In this document: in pieces, positions 28,697-36,557 of the stretch | How positions within the stretch are numbered: position 1 is the stretch's first letter | Layout: every line of letters begins with the position of its first letter | NCBI RefSeq assembly: GCF_020150455.1 | Contig: NZ_CP083740.1 | Coordinates: forward strand, 4,092,001-4,156,000 | DNA from: Bremerella sp. TYQ1 | GTDB taxonomy: Bacteria > Planctomycetota > Planctomycetia > Pirellulales > Pirellulaceae | Direction of reading: 5' to 3' | DNA: 64,000 bases | The notes under the pieces: generated by a model | Database searches by the model: none | What the model was told of the DNA's origin: nothing | What the model saw: only the letters and a program-made list of their open reading frames with translations | Made by a program: the position numbers and the translations under genes

Positions 28697-29437
28697 CTAA
28701 GAAAACGCCACAAGCACGTCGTACATGGCGTGGGAACCGGCTGCGATACCAAAGCCGCGAAGGGCGAAGATGGATGCGAAGATCAGCCCCGCCGATAAGC
28801 GGAATAAGAAGGTGTAACCGTCGATTGGGTCACCACCAACGACGAAAAAATTGTAGTGGGCCGCCGCAAAGATCAGGCTGCTGATCAGCATCGCGGCGAA
28901 CGTGGCGATCACCTTCGGGAATGCAAACCCTTGAATAAAGATGATCAGCGCCGGGATCAGCATCAGCCGGAACAGCAGTTCTTCGTAAATGCCCGCACCG
29001 AAATAAGCGACGACCTGCTTGGTGGTGGTATCAACTTCGGGCCCCGCATTCGCCGCAACGACGTGCAACTGCATAATCGAGGCTTGAAAATGAGCCAAAC
29101 ACAGCAGGAACAGCCCGAGCACCATCGACTCGGCCGCCATCAAAGGCAGATTGGTTGCTCGGAATTGCCAGGGATACGCCTTCAAATGATGCCAGGCGAG
29201 CAAGATGGCTACCGTTAAAACGGGCAGCAAAAAGTACTGCCCCAAACCCATCAAGCTGAGAAATTGCCGTAGCCACACATCGACCCCGTTGCGGATTGCT
29301 TCGGGACCGAGCATCAAGATGCCTGCTTCGTAGATCGCCAACATCGGCAATACGAAGATTAAACTGGTCAGCGGCCGCGCGGTGGCCTGCCAGTAGTTGA
29401 TCGGTGGATTTTCAAGTTCCACTTCAGGAGCGGACAT
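28697..29437 (-). CDS. CPBP family intramembrane metalloprotease
   Basis: The 246-residue polytopic protein has about seven or eight hydrophobic segments. The family motifs are visible: EELLFR (glutamate pair plus Arg) in GIYEELLFRLMLIP and FAAAHYN (conserved His), followed by SHAMYDVLVAF near the C-terminus. CPBP (Abi/CAAX-like) proteases cleave membrane-linked substrates; in bacteria they serve in bacteriocin immunity or protein processing, and the substrate here is unknown. The ATG at 29437 (MSAPEVELENPPINYW) is preferred to one 15 codons upstream. Its 5' end lies close to, or overlaps, the start of the divergent glycosylase gene, which constrains both starts. Confidence 0.88.
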   Translation of the reverse strand: MSAPEVELENPPINYWQATARPLTSLIFVLPMLAIYEAGILMLGPEAIRNGVDVWLRQFLSLMGLGQYFLLPVLTVAILLAWHHLKAYPWQFRATNLPLMAAESMVLGLFLLCLAHFQASIMQLHVVAANAGPEVDTTTKQVVAYFGAGIYEELLFRLMLIPALIIFIQGFAFPKVIATFAAMLISSLIFAAAHYNFFVVGGDPIDGYTFLFRLSAGLIFASIFALRGFGIAAGSHAMYDVLVAFS

Positions 29438-30273
29438 GCACGCGTTCTTTGCTGGCGACGGTTGATCAAACGAAGTTTCCACACTCTTTTGCGTCGGAAT
29501 GGTTGCCAGCAGGACTTGATTCCTCTTCGCCTGACTGGAACAACTGTTACGACCGTATTTCGCCTACCCTCTCCTCATCGGACGCACTGGAAAAAGCGTT
29601 GAGCGACTCGAACGTTTCCCTGAATACCGTCTTTGAAAAGCTGCTCGAGCATTACGGTCCCCAACAATGGTGGCCAGGCGACTCGCCGCTGGAAATCATG
29701 ATTGGAGCGGTACTTACGCAAAACACGTCGTGGAAAAATGTCGAAAAAGCGATCGCCAACCTCAAGGATGCCGACCTCCTGCATCTGGGCCGGCTGCATG
29801 CGACGCGGCAGGAAGAACTCGCCGAGATCATCCGGCCGTCGGGCTATTACCGGCTGAAAGCGAAGCGTTTATGGAACCTGATTGACCACGTCATGACGAA
29901 GTACGATGGCGACTTGGAATGGATGTTCTCGCACGATGTGGCCACGCTTCGCGAGGAACTGCTTGGCATCAATGGAATTGGCCCCGAAACGGCTGACTCG
30001 ATTCTCCTTTATGCAGGAAACCTGAAAACGTTCGTCGTCGACGCCTATACGGCTCGGATTTTGAAGCGGCATGGCTGGATCGACTGGGAGGCGGACTACC
30101 ACCAGATCCAAGACCATTTCGTCAGCCAGGTCCCCGACGAAGTCTCGCATTACAACGAATTCCATGCCCTGATCGTCCGGACCGGCAACCAGTTTTGCCG
30201 CAAAACACCTAAGTGCGAGGGCTGCCCGCTGCAAAGTTATCTGCCAGCATCTGGGATCCAAGAGCCGATTTAG
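29404..30273 (+). CDS. HhH-GPD DNA glycosylase, endonuclease III-related (COG2231/MagIII type)
   Basis: The C-terminal 220 residues match the endonuclease III-related family that includes Helicobacter 3-methyladenine glycosylase MagIII: LLEHYGPQQWWPGDSP, GAVLTQNTSWKNVEKAI, helix-hairpin-helix LLGINGIGPETADSILLYA, and the catalytic Asp in VVDAYTARILKRHG. The lysine used by Nth for beta-lyase chemistry (GxGxKTA) is Glu here, so it should be a monofunctional glycosylase. Only three cysteines (CRKTPKCEGC) stand where Nth has four, so the iron-sulfur cluster may be absent. The long frame begins with a GTG at 29404, but this overlaps the divergent CPBP gene; a TTG at 29599, next to the homology boundary, is an alternative start. 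Confidence 0.85.
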   Translation: MDFQVPLQERTCTRSLLATVDQTKFPHSFASEWLPAGLDSSSPDWNNCYDRISPTLSSSDALEKALSDSNVSLNTVFEKLLEHYGPQQWWPGDSPLEIMIGAVLTQNTSWKNVEKAIANLKDADLLHLGRLHATRQEELAEIIRPSGYYRLKAKRLWNLIDHVMTKYDGDLEWMFSHDVATLREELLGINGIGPETADSILLYAGNLKTFVVDAYTARILKRHGWIDWEADYHQIQDHFVSQVPDEVSHYNEFHALIVRTGNQFCRKTPKCEGCPLQSYLPASGIQEPI

Positions 30274-30370
30274 CCGCCAGTTTCCACCGGGTATTTTGCC
30301 AATTCGACTTAAACCGCACTTCCCTCCCCCTTAACGGGCCATTACCTGCCACAGCTGGAACGGCCACTTC

Positions 30371-30399
30371 TTGAAACACATCCATCGGCGTGTCAGAAT
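30371..30399 (+). promoter_or_regulatory. Possible promoter of groES
   Basis: TTGAAA (30371-30376) and CAGAAT (30394-30399) are 17 nt apart, about 65 nt before the groES ATG. The -10 box is poor. No CIRCE operator and no clear heat-shock sigma sequence was seen. Confidence 0.3.
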
Positions 30400-30464
30400 C
30401 ATTCCTTGCAGAATCTGCATCTTTGCGTGATCCCCTTTTGTTTTGAGCCGGAGCTGAAGCAAGT

Positions 30465-30752
30465 ATGAAAGTTGTTCCCCTGGGAGCCAATGTGGTCGTG
30501 CGGCGGATGGAATCGGAAGAAACCACAGCCGGCGGCATCGTCTTGCCCGGTAGCGCTCAAGAGAAACCGAAGCAGGGTCGCGTCCTCAGCGTTGGCGATG
30601 GCCACGTGCTGAAGGACGGCACCAAGACTCCTCTGAGCGTCAAAGAAGGGGATCAAGTCCTCTTCAGTAGCTGGGCTGGTACCGAAATCAAAGTCGAAGG
30701 CGAAGAGCTGCTGATTATGGCCGAAAGCGATATTCTCGCCATTCGCGGCTAA
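30465..30752 (+). CDS. groES: Co-chaperonin GroES
   Basis: The 95-residue protein forms the heptameric lid of the chaperonin folding chamber. It shows the beta-barrel start [16 protein letters not shown], the GroEL-binding mobile loop [28 protein letters not shown] and the C-terminal [15 protein letters not shown] ribosome binding site (CCGGAG) precedes the ATG at 30465. groEL is not adjacent: the next gene encodes a secreted prenyltransferase-fold protein. Planctomycetes often have several groES/groEL copies, so this may be a stand-alone paralogue serving a distant groEL. Confidence 0.95.
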   Translation: MKVVPLGANVVVRRMESEETTAGGIVLPGSAQEKPKQGRVLSVGDGHVLKDGTKTPLSVKEGDQVLFSSWAGTEIKVEGEELLIMAESDILAIRG

Positions 30753-31069
30753 GCGGCCCCTTCCTGGCGACCAAACTGATTTTCGCTAAGCCTTTCTCTG
30801 TACAAGGTTTAGCCCCACAGTGGTTGAATCGGCATTCGCCGTTTACAATGGCGTATCCTATGCTTTGGTTTCATGGCGAACGTGTTGGTTCGTCCTGGGC
30901 TTCGCAACGGTGCCATAGGAGTCGTTCCTTCTGCGAACGAGCACCTTTTGGCGGCTGCCATCCCCTTTTCGCCATCGGCAGCCCGACACGCACCTAGCAA
31001 CTCGCCCCGATGACGCCTCGTTTTGTCATCCGCGTTGACTTGTTTTCCTTAGAGATGAGGTCCTCCTAC
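30753..31069 (+). other. Intergenic region between groES and the prenyltransferase-fold gene
   Basis: About 317 nt with no coding character. An in-frame ATG at 31010 belongs to an upstream extension of the next gene and is not preferred. No terminator of the usual hairpin plus U-run type was seen after groES. Confidence 0.35.
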
Positions 31070-32197
31070 ATGTCTCAGTTGCTCGTAAGTCCGTTTCGAT
31101 TTGGCCTCGCGATCCTCCTTGTCGCGTCGCTGTTGCTTTCGCCGGCAATCGTTCACGCCGCCGATAACGCTGCTTATGAAAAAGCGGTCGAGAAAGCGAT
31201 CTCCTACCTCACCAATCAAGGCCAGGCCTCCGATGGCACATTCAGCGGCAACACCGGAATTGGTGTGACTGCCGTCTGCACGCTCGGTCTTTTGGAACAT
31301 GGCCGTACGCCGCTCGACCCCGCGGTGAAGAAAGGGCTCGCCGCGCTCGAAAAGCATGTCAAACCCGACGGTGGCATCTACGTCGAAGGAACGCGGCATC
31401 GTAACTACGAAACGTGCCTGGCGCTGATGACATTCGCCGCGGCCAACAACGACGGCCAATACGACAAGCTACTGGCCAACGCCAACAAGTTCCTCAAAGG
31501 TCTACAGTGGGATCAAGAGGAAGGCAAAAGCGAAGACGACGCCTTCTTTGGTGGGGCTGGCTACGGCGGTCATTCGCGACCAGACATGTCGAACACCACT
31601 TTCCTAATCGAAGCCCTGAAGGAAAGCGGCACCAGCGATGACGATCCCGCGATGCAGAAAGCGTTGATCTTCATCAGCCGCTGCCAGAACCTTGAATCGC
31701 CGCACAACCAGTTCGAGTTCGCTCCGAAAAATCCGGATGGTGGCTTCTATTACACGGTTGCCGCCGGCGGTACCAGCCAAGCAGGTCAGACCGAAAATGG
31801 TGGACTTCGTAGCTATGGCTCGATGACGTATGCCGGCTTGAAAAGCATGATCTACGCTGGCGTCGACAAAGACGACCAACGTGTCAAAGCGGCCGTTGCT
31901 TGGCTTGGTAAAAACTACAGCACCGAGCAAAACCCAGGCATGGGCGATACCGGGCTGTACTACTACTACCACACCGTAGCGAAAGCCCTGGATGCCTACG
32001 GCGACGAAGCGTTTGTCACCGCTGACGGCAAGTCGCACGACTGGCGCAAGGAGTTCACCGAAGAACTGATCGGCCGCCAACAAGTGAACGGCAGCTGGGT
32101 GAACGAGAAAGCGGAACGCTGGATGGAAGGCGACCCGAACCTGGTCACCGGATACAGCCTGTTGGCGTTGGCTCACTTGCAAAAAGACGCCAAGTAA
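31070..32197 (+). CDS. Secreted prenyltransferase/squalene-cyclase-repeat protein
   Basis: The 375-residue product starts with a signal peptide ([23 protein letters not shown]). The mature protein has alpha/alpha-barrel repeats of the prenyltransferase/squalene-oxidase type: [75 protein letters not shown] and [10 protein letters not shown]. The DxDD motif of squalene-hopene cyclase is not visible, so it is not a canonical terpene cyclase; related secreted proteins are common in Planctomycetes and their role is unknown. The ATG at 31070 is chosen because it leads directly into the signal peptide. A strong terminator follows. Confidence 0.85.
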   Translation: MSQLLVSPFRFGLAILLVASLLLSPAIVHAADNAAYEKAVEKAISYLTNQGQASDGTFSGNTGIGVTAVCTLGLLEHGRTPLDPAVKKGLAALEKHVKPDGGIYVEGTRHRNYETCLALMTFAAANNDGQYDKLLANANKFLKGLQWDQEEGKSEDDAFFGGAGYGGHSRPDMSNTTFLIEALKESGTSDDDPAMQKALIFISRCQNLESPHNQFEFAPKNPDGGFYYTVAAGGTSQAGQTENGGLRSYGSMTYAGLKSMIYAGVDKDDQRVKAAVAWLGKNYSTEQNPGMGDTGLYYYYHTVAKALDAYGDEAFVTADGKSHDWRKEFTEELIGRQQVNGSWVNEKAERWMEGDPNLVTGYSLLALAHLQKDAK

Positions 32198-32221
32198 CGC
32201 GACAGCAAAGCTCACTCGCAG

Positions 32222-32253
32222 AGGCCCGACGAATACCTGTCGGGCCTTTTTTT
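32222..32253 (+). terminator. Intrinsic terminator after the prenyltransferase-fold gene
   Basis: A perfect 9 bp stem AGGCCCGAC/GTCGGGCCT (32222-32230 and 32239-32247) with an 8-nt loop runs into TTTTTTT. It lies 25 nt after the stop codon. Confidence 0.92.
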
Positions 32254-32536
32254 ATGCGCTCGCAGGAACACGCGGAGGATACCTACAAGTTGTGAAAGAG
32301 CGACACTTTGGGGTGAAGAAATCAGCCCCTGAAAGAGAGTCGCTCGCTATTGGAACGAAAAAGTGTACACGCTACCAACGTTCTTTTGGCAATTCGCAAA
32401 AACCGCCTAAAAACCAGTCTCATTCGCAATCTGAAAGCACCCGCCGGTTGCCGTATCAGCGCAACAATGGCGTTTCGAGCGGCCAATAACTGCCTAAGAG
32501 ATGCTACACACCCTGTCATTATTTCGCGCATACTTT

Positions 32537-32566
32537 TTGACATGTACGCGCAAACTTCGTTAAAAT
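32537..32566 (+). promoter_or_regulatory. Orphan sigma-70-like promoter sequence
   Basis: A perfect -35 TTGACA and near-consensus -10 TAAAAT are 18 nt apart. Downstream on this strand lies only the end of the opposite-strand methyltransferase gene, so a small RNA or an antisense transcript is possible, or the match is chance in AT-rich DNA. Confidence 0.35.
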
Positions 32567-32649
32567 ATCAGCAGCTTCTCGCAGAGCCCTGTTTGCGTGC
32601 GGTTTAACCAGACCGCCTCTCTTGGCCGGGCAGTTCTCGCTTGCGTAAT

Positions 32650-33432
32650 TTACTTCTTTCGCAGCACGAAAACGGCGTCGCTGATCTCATCGTCGAACGG
32701 CATCGGATCGTCGATGTCATAATTGAAGTCGTACACTTCACAGATTTCCAACTCAGGAAATTTCTTCAAGAGGCTGCGAAGCTGCGTTGGATTATAGAGG
32801 CGGTAAGGATACTCCGCTTTGAGCATCAACTTCTTCGCGCCATCGCGAACTTGCAGATGAAACAGCAACGTTTCCAGGCGATTGTCACGACACGATTCGA
32901 CCACTTCCAACGTCGTCGTTACTTCGACTTCCCCATCCCGATTGGTCCAATGTTCTTCGCATTCAGGGTCGTCGTAGTCTTGCAGAATGTGCAGCCCCAG
33001 AATGTACAGCCCGCCAGGTCGCAAAGCGGTCGAGACACTCTTCAAATGACTTTCCGCTTGTTCTTCGGTCAGCAGATGACGAAACGTATTGAACGTGCAG
33101 AGCGCCGCATCGAGAGGCTGCTCGATTTGAAAGTTAGCCATGTCGGCCAACATCGTTTCGGCGGTCAGGTTTCTCGTCAGCAGCTGCTCGTTTAGAAAAG
33201 CGAGCGACGGTTCGTTGTTATCCAAACCGATCATCTGAAAACCGCGATCAGCCATCTCGATCACGTTCCGCCCGCCGCCGCAGCCGAGATCCAACACGCG
33301 ATGCGTTTCCCCCTGGCCAAACTTTTTGAAAGCGTCCTCGAAGAAGTCGCATTCCAGTTCGGTTTCGTCCTGAAAGGAAAGATCCCAGTACTTGGGATAG
33401 TCGTAGCAATCGACGGTTTCAAATGGCGTCAA
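32650..33432 (-). CDS. Class I SAM-dependent methyltransferase
   Basis: The Rossmann methyltransferase motif I VLDLGCGGGRNVIEMA is followed by the acidic strand end MIGLDNNEPSLAFL and motif IV-like DAALCTFNTFRHL, then LRPGGLYILGLHIL. The substrate cannot be deduced. The frame stays open up to an ATG at 33615, but that leader would run through an inverted-repeat element and has no family character; the TTG at 33432, giving MTPFETVDCYDYPKYWDLSF at the normal domain start, is preferred. With that start the protein has 260 residues. It is followed by the AT-rich gap and flanked upstream by repeat DNA, with no functional partner nearby. Confidence 0.82.
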   Translation of the reverse strand: MTPFETVDCYDYPKYWDLSFQDETELECDFFEDAFKKFGQGETHRVLDLGCGGGRNVIEMADRGFQMIGLDNNEPSLAFLNEQLLTRNLTAETMLADMANFQIEQPLDAALCTFNTFRHLLTEEQAESHLKSVSTALRPGGLYILGLHILQDYDDPECEEHWTNRDGEVEVTTTLEVVESCRDNRLETLLFHLQVRDGAKKLMLKAEYPYRLYNPTQLRSLLKKFPELEICEVYDFNYDIDDPMPFDDEISDAVFVLRKK

Positions 33433-33563
33433 AGGATTGATCTCGTTGATAGAAGTGCGGCCCCATGGGGTAATCTTGCATTGTGCCCTGATTTGGCAGG
33501 GGCCGATAGGAGCAAACGGAACGATCGGCCAAATGAACGAAAAGTAATTGCGGCAACACGCGA

Positions 33564-33759
33564 GTAGGATCCGCTGTGCGGACGCGGAATCGGGGCCAGC
33601 AAGCAATGATGGCATCGCCTTTAAGTGGATAGCCCATGGTTGCTTGCAACCTGGGGAGGCGAAGCCGAAACGAGGTCTTCATCGTGAACGAGCGTCAATC
33701 AAAGACCCGACTTGCTGCGCTCCCCGGTTAGTAGTCCGCGTCCGCACAGCGGACCCTAC
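33564..33759. repeat. Pair of 25 bp inverted repeats enclosing 146 bp
   Basis: Positions 33564-33588 and 33735-33759 are inverted copies with 24 of 25 bases matching (core TCCGCTGTGCGGACGCGGA). The enclosed DNA has no gene but includes a small GGTTGC/GCAACC palindrome near 33640. The element sits between the methyltransferase and the osmoprotectant-transporter genes. The form suggests a small non-autonomous mobile or REP/MITE-like element. Confidence 0.7.
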
Positions 33760-33792
33760 GTAGCTTCACGATCCTGGGGTGATGCCGCTGCG

Positions 33793-35349
33793 TTATGAAT
33801 CGCCCAGCGATTGGGCTGCTTCGGTGACGGCTTTCTTTTGAATGTCGACCATGCCGTTGGCGCGGCGCATCTTTTCGGTCGAGATTTTGTTGACCATCTT
33901 TCGCAGGCGTTCGGTCGCTTCGCGGTCTTGGGCAAGTCGGGGCGAAACCAGCAGCACGGCATCGTATGGTGGAAGCACGAAGCGTGGGTCGGTCAGTTCG
34001 ACGATTTCGTCTGAGGCAAGACGGCCATCGGTGCGGTAGCCTACAATCACGTCGGCATCGCCACGCAGCAGTGCCCCGTACATCAGCGTCGCATCCATCG
34101 ACTTCGTTTCGCCAAATTGCAGGCCATACTTCGCTTGGACGTTTTTCCATTCTGGCCGCGACCAAAACTCGATCTCGCAGGCTGCCGTCAGTTGATCGGC
34201 ATGCTGCGCCAGATCGCTGAGCGACGTGATGCCCAACTGATCGGCTTGTTCCTTTCGCATGGCGAAGACATAGTCGTTGCTGAAACCGAGCGGCCCCAAC
34301 GCAAGCACGCCGCTGCTTTCCTTCAAGTTCGTGCCGATGTCGATCAGCATTTCAGCCGACGAGACGTTATCGGTCCGCTTCATTTCGTTCGCCCAAAGCG
34401 TGCCGCTGTAGTCGACGTAACAATCGATCTCGCCACGCTGTAGCGACTGCAGAACGACTGTCGAACCAAGCCCTGCTTTGACATCGGTCTGGCGATTGAT
34501 GTCGGTCAACGTGTTCTGCAGGTGTTCGATCAGAATGTACTGCTCGGTGAATGGCTTGCCGCCAATGACGTACGGCTTGTCTTGCTGGAACTCGGTTGTT
34601 TCGGCCAATTGCTCGACCGGAGTGATCGATGGCGACGGCTGGATTGCTTTGAGCAGCATTGGGCTGACGGCGACAAGCAGCATGCCGCCGATCGAACCGA
34701 AGGCCCACGCTTTGCTGCGCTGCTGCGAAGCTTTTTCCAGTCCGCCGAGCAGCATGTCGAGCACCAACGCCAAGCCGGCGGAGAAGACGCAGCCCACGAA
34801 GAGCGCGACCGGATTGGTTGTTTGTAGCCCGGCGAAGATGTAGTCGCCCAGGCTGGTCGCACCGACGGGATAAGCGAGCGTTGCCGCCCCGACAACCCAA
34901 GCCGATGCGGTGCGGATTCCGGCAATGATGGTAGGGGACGCCAACGGAAGCTCGACGATGCGGAGGCGTTGCCATTTGTTCAGCCCGATACCGTCGGCCG
35001 CTTCAATGCAGCCAGGGTCGACCGTTTTCATCCCGGCAATCGTGTTTCGCAAGATCGGCAGAATGCTGTAGAGCACCAGCGCAATCCAAGCCGGCAAGAT
35101 CCCGGTACGATTGAGAGCGAAGACCATGATCGCCAGCAACGCCATGCCGGGAATCGTTTGAATGATGTTGGCAATCGTCACCGCAATGCGTTCCACCTTT
35201 GGCCGCCGCGAACAGTAGATCCCCAGCGGAATGCTGATTAGCACGCCAGCGAGGATCGACGTGAACGCGAGAAACACGTGCCCACCCAAGCGATCGGGAA
35301 GAAAGCTGAGTTGATAGGGAACGCGAGTCCAGAAGTCGAGGTTGAACAT
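33793..35349 (-). CDS. Osmoprotectant (glycine betaine/choline-type) ABC importer: permease fused to substrate-binding domain
   Basis: The 518-residue protein joins two parts. Residues about 1-245 form an OpuBB/ProW-type permease with several membrane segments and the EAA loop region (EAADGIGLNKWQRLRIVELPLASPTIIAGIRTA). Residues about 260-518 form an OpuAC/ProX type-II binding domain (VIGGKPFTEQYILIEHLQNTL, GEIDCYVDYSGTLWANEM, DADVIVGYRTDGRL). Such fusions keep one receptor per permease on the outer face of the cytoplasmic membrane. The ligand is probably a quaternary amine such as betaine, carnitine or choline; the exact one is not read here. The ATPase gene lies upstream across a repeat-filled spacer of about 300 nt. 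Confidence 0.9.
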   Translation of the reverse strand: MFNLDFWTRVPYQLSFLPDRLGGHVFLAFTSILAGVLISIPLGIYCSRRPKVERIAVTIANIIQTIPGMALLAIMVFALNRTGILPAWIALVLYSILPILRNTIAGMKTVDPGCIEAADGIGLNKWQRLRIVELPLASPTIIAGIRTASAWVVGAATLAYPVGATSLGDYIFAGLQTTNPVALFVGCVFSAGLALVLDMLLGGLEKASQQRSKAWAFGSIGGMLLVAVSPMLLKAIQPSPSITPVEQLAETTEFQQDKPYVIGGKPFTEQYILIEHLQNTLTDINRQTDVKAGLGSTVVLQSLQRGEIDCYVDYSGTLWANEMKRTDNVSSAEMLIDIGTNLKESSGVLALGPLGFSNDYVFAMRKEQADQLGITSLSDLAQHADQLTAACEIEFWSRPEWKNVQAKYGLQFGETKSMDATLMYGALLRGDADVIVGYRTDGRLASDEIVELTDPRFVLPPYDAVLLVSPRLAQDREATERLRKMVNKISTEKMRRANGMVDIQKKAVTEAAQSLGDS

Positions 35350-35647
35350 GGGGGTTAGTTTTCAGTGTTCAGTTTTCAGCAAGATTTGATGGGACGGTTG
35401 GGGGTGGTTTGAGCCTGGTTGGTGTTGCCCATCCCTCTGGTTCCCTCTCCCCTGAGGGGAGAGGGGACCGGAATTATGGGCTGAGTTCGCAGGGCAGTTT
35501 CATCCTGATCGGGTAACCATCCTGATTAGGTGACCATTCTCATTGGGTGCCATGCCGTCGTCTTCGTCGGCATGCGTTTCCAGTGCCTCTTCAACGCGGG
35601 GAGCGGCAGCTCCTTCCGGCTGAAAACTGAACACCGAAAACTGAAAA
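35350..35647. repeat. Repeat-filled spacer between the transporter genes
   Basis: This 298 nt gap has inverted copies of a TTTTCRGTGTTCAGTTTTCA-type sequence at 35359-35380 and about 35619-35650 (21 of 22 bases). It also has a perfect palindrome CCCTCTCCCC-TGA-GGGGAGAGGG at 35443-35465 and three tandem 16-17 nt units of the form CCTGATYRGGTRACCAT at 35504-35553. Parts recur at 36415-36474 on the other side of the ATPase gene. No gene is present. Confidence 0.7.
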
Positions 35648-36412
35648 CTACCCCCCTCCCAACTCCTGCACCAATTCGCCATGTCGGCGTGGGGTTTCCA
35701 GCAGCTTGGCGACGTAATCGTCGCCGGGATCTTGGAGGAGTTCTTTAGGGGTGCCGATGCGGAGGATTTCGCCTTGGTTCATGACAGCGATCACGTCAGC
35801 CAAGAGCAACGCTTCGGCCATGTCGTGGGTCACAATCACCGCGGTCAGGCCGAGGTTTTGTTGGATGCGTTGAAATTCAATCTGCAGCGTGTCTCGGGTG
35901 ACGGGGTCGAGGGCGCCGAATGGTTCGTCCAGCAACATCACTTTGGGTTCGGCTGCTAAAGCGCGCGCGAAGCCGACGCGTTGCCGCTGCCCGCCGGAGA
36001 GTTCGCTGGGAAGCCGCGTGGCGAACGTTTCATGCGGCAGGTCGACCATGTCGAGCAGTTGGTTGGCTTTATCGGTTCGCTGGTTGGCTGGCACGCCTTG
36101 CAGTTTCAACAGAAGCGTGACGTTGTCGGCCACGCTTAAATGGGGCAGCAAGCCGATGCTTTGAAAGACGTAGCCAATACGGCGTCGCAATTGGACAGGG
36201 TCTTGGTGGGTGATGTCTTCGCCGCCGACGAAGATGTTGCCGGAGGTCGGCTCGATCAGGCGGTTGATCATCTTCACCGTCGTGCTCTTGCCACTTCCGC
36301 TGCCGCCGAGCAGAGCAAGGACCTGGCCTTCGGGAACTTCCAGCGTGACGTCCTTGACCGCAAACGTCTGCCCGGCGTCCCACGATTTGCAAAGGTTTTG
36401 AAGCTGAATCAT
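35648..36412 (-). CDS. ABC transporter ATP-binding protein, osmoprotectant importer
   Basis: The 254-residue ATPase shows Walker A (LLGGSGSGKSTTVKM), Q-loop YVFQSIGLLPHL, signature LSGGQRQRVGFARAL, Walker B VMLLDEPFGALDP and the switch His in VTHDMAEALLLAD. The sequence type (MINRLIEPTSGNIFVGGEDI, RRIGYVFQSIGLLPHLSV) is that of ProV/OpuCA/OpuBA. The C-terminal CBS domains that sense ionic strength in OpuCA are missing: the protein ends soon after the core. It powers the permease/receptor fusion encoded downstream. The two spacers flanking the gene share repeated sequence. Confidence 0.92.
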   Translation of the reverse strand: MIQLQNLCKSWDAGQTFAVKDVTLEVPEGQVLALLGGSGSGKSTTVKMINRLIEPTSGNIFVGGEDITHQDPVQLRRRIGYVFQSIGLLPHLSVADNVTLLLKLQGVPANQRTDKANQLLDMVDLPHETFATRLPSELSGGQRQRVGFARALAAEPKVMLLDEPFGALDPVTRDTLQIEFQRIQQNLGLTAVIVTHDMAEALLLADVIAVMNQGEILRIGTPKELLQDPGDDYVAKLLETPRRHGELVQELGGG

Positions 36413-36557
36413 TTGGGGGTAGCTTTCAGTGTTCCGCAGGACGACGACGCCGTGCCTGGTTGGTGTTGCCCATCGTTTGGCTTACCCGTTATTGGCGAAA
36501 AAGGGTGATCGTTAGGGTAGAAAGTTTTTTGATTTTCCTTGGGATGCTTTGTGCAGC

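Larger units (their letters stand above)
32198..32649. other. Intergenic region between convergent genes
   Basis: After the terminator this 452 nt gap is AT-rich and has no convincing gene. It contains nested inverted repeats around 32298-32343 (GAGCGAC/GTCGCTC enclosing GGGG/CCCC) and a promoter-like pair, TTGACA at 32537-32542 and TAAAAT at 32561-32566, 18 nt apart, reading rightward toward no annotated gene. Confidence 0.45.
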
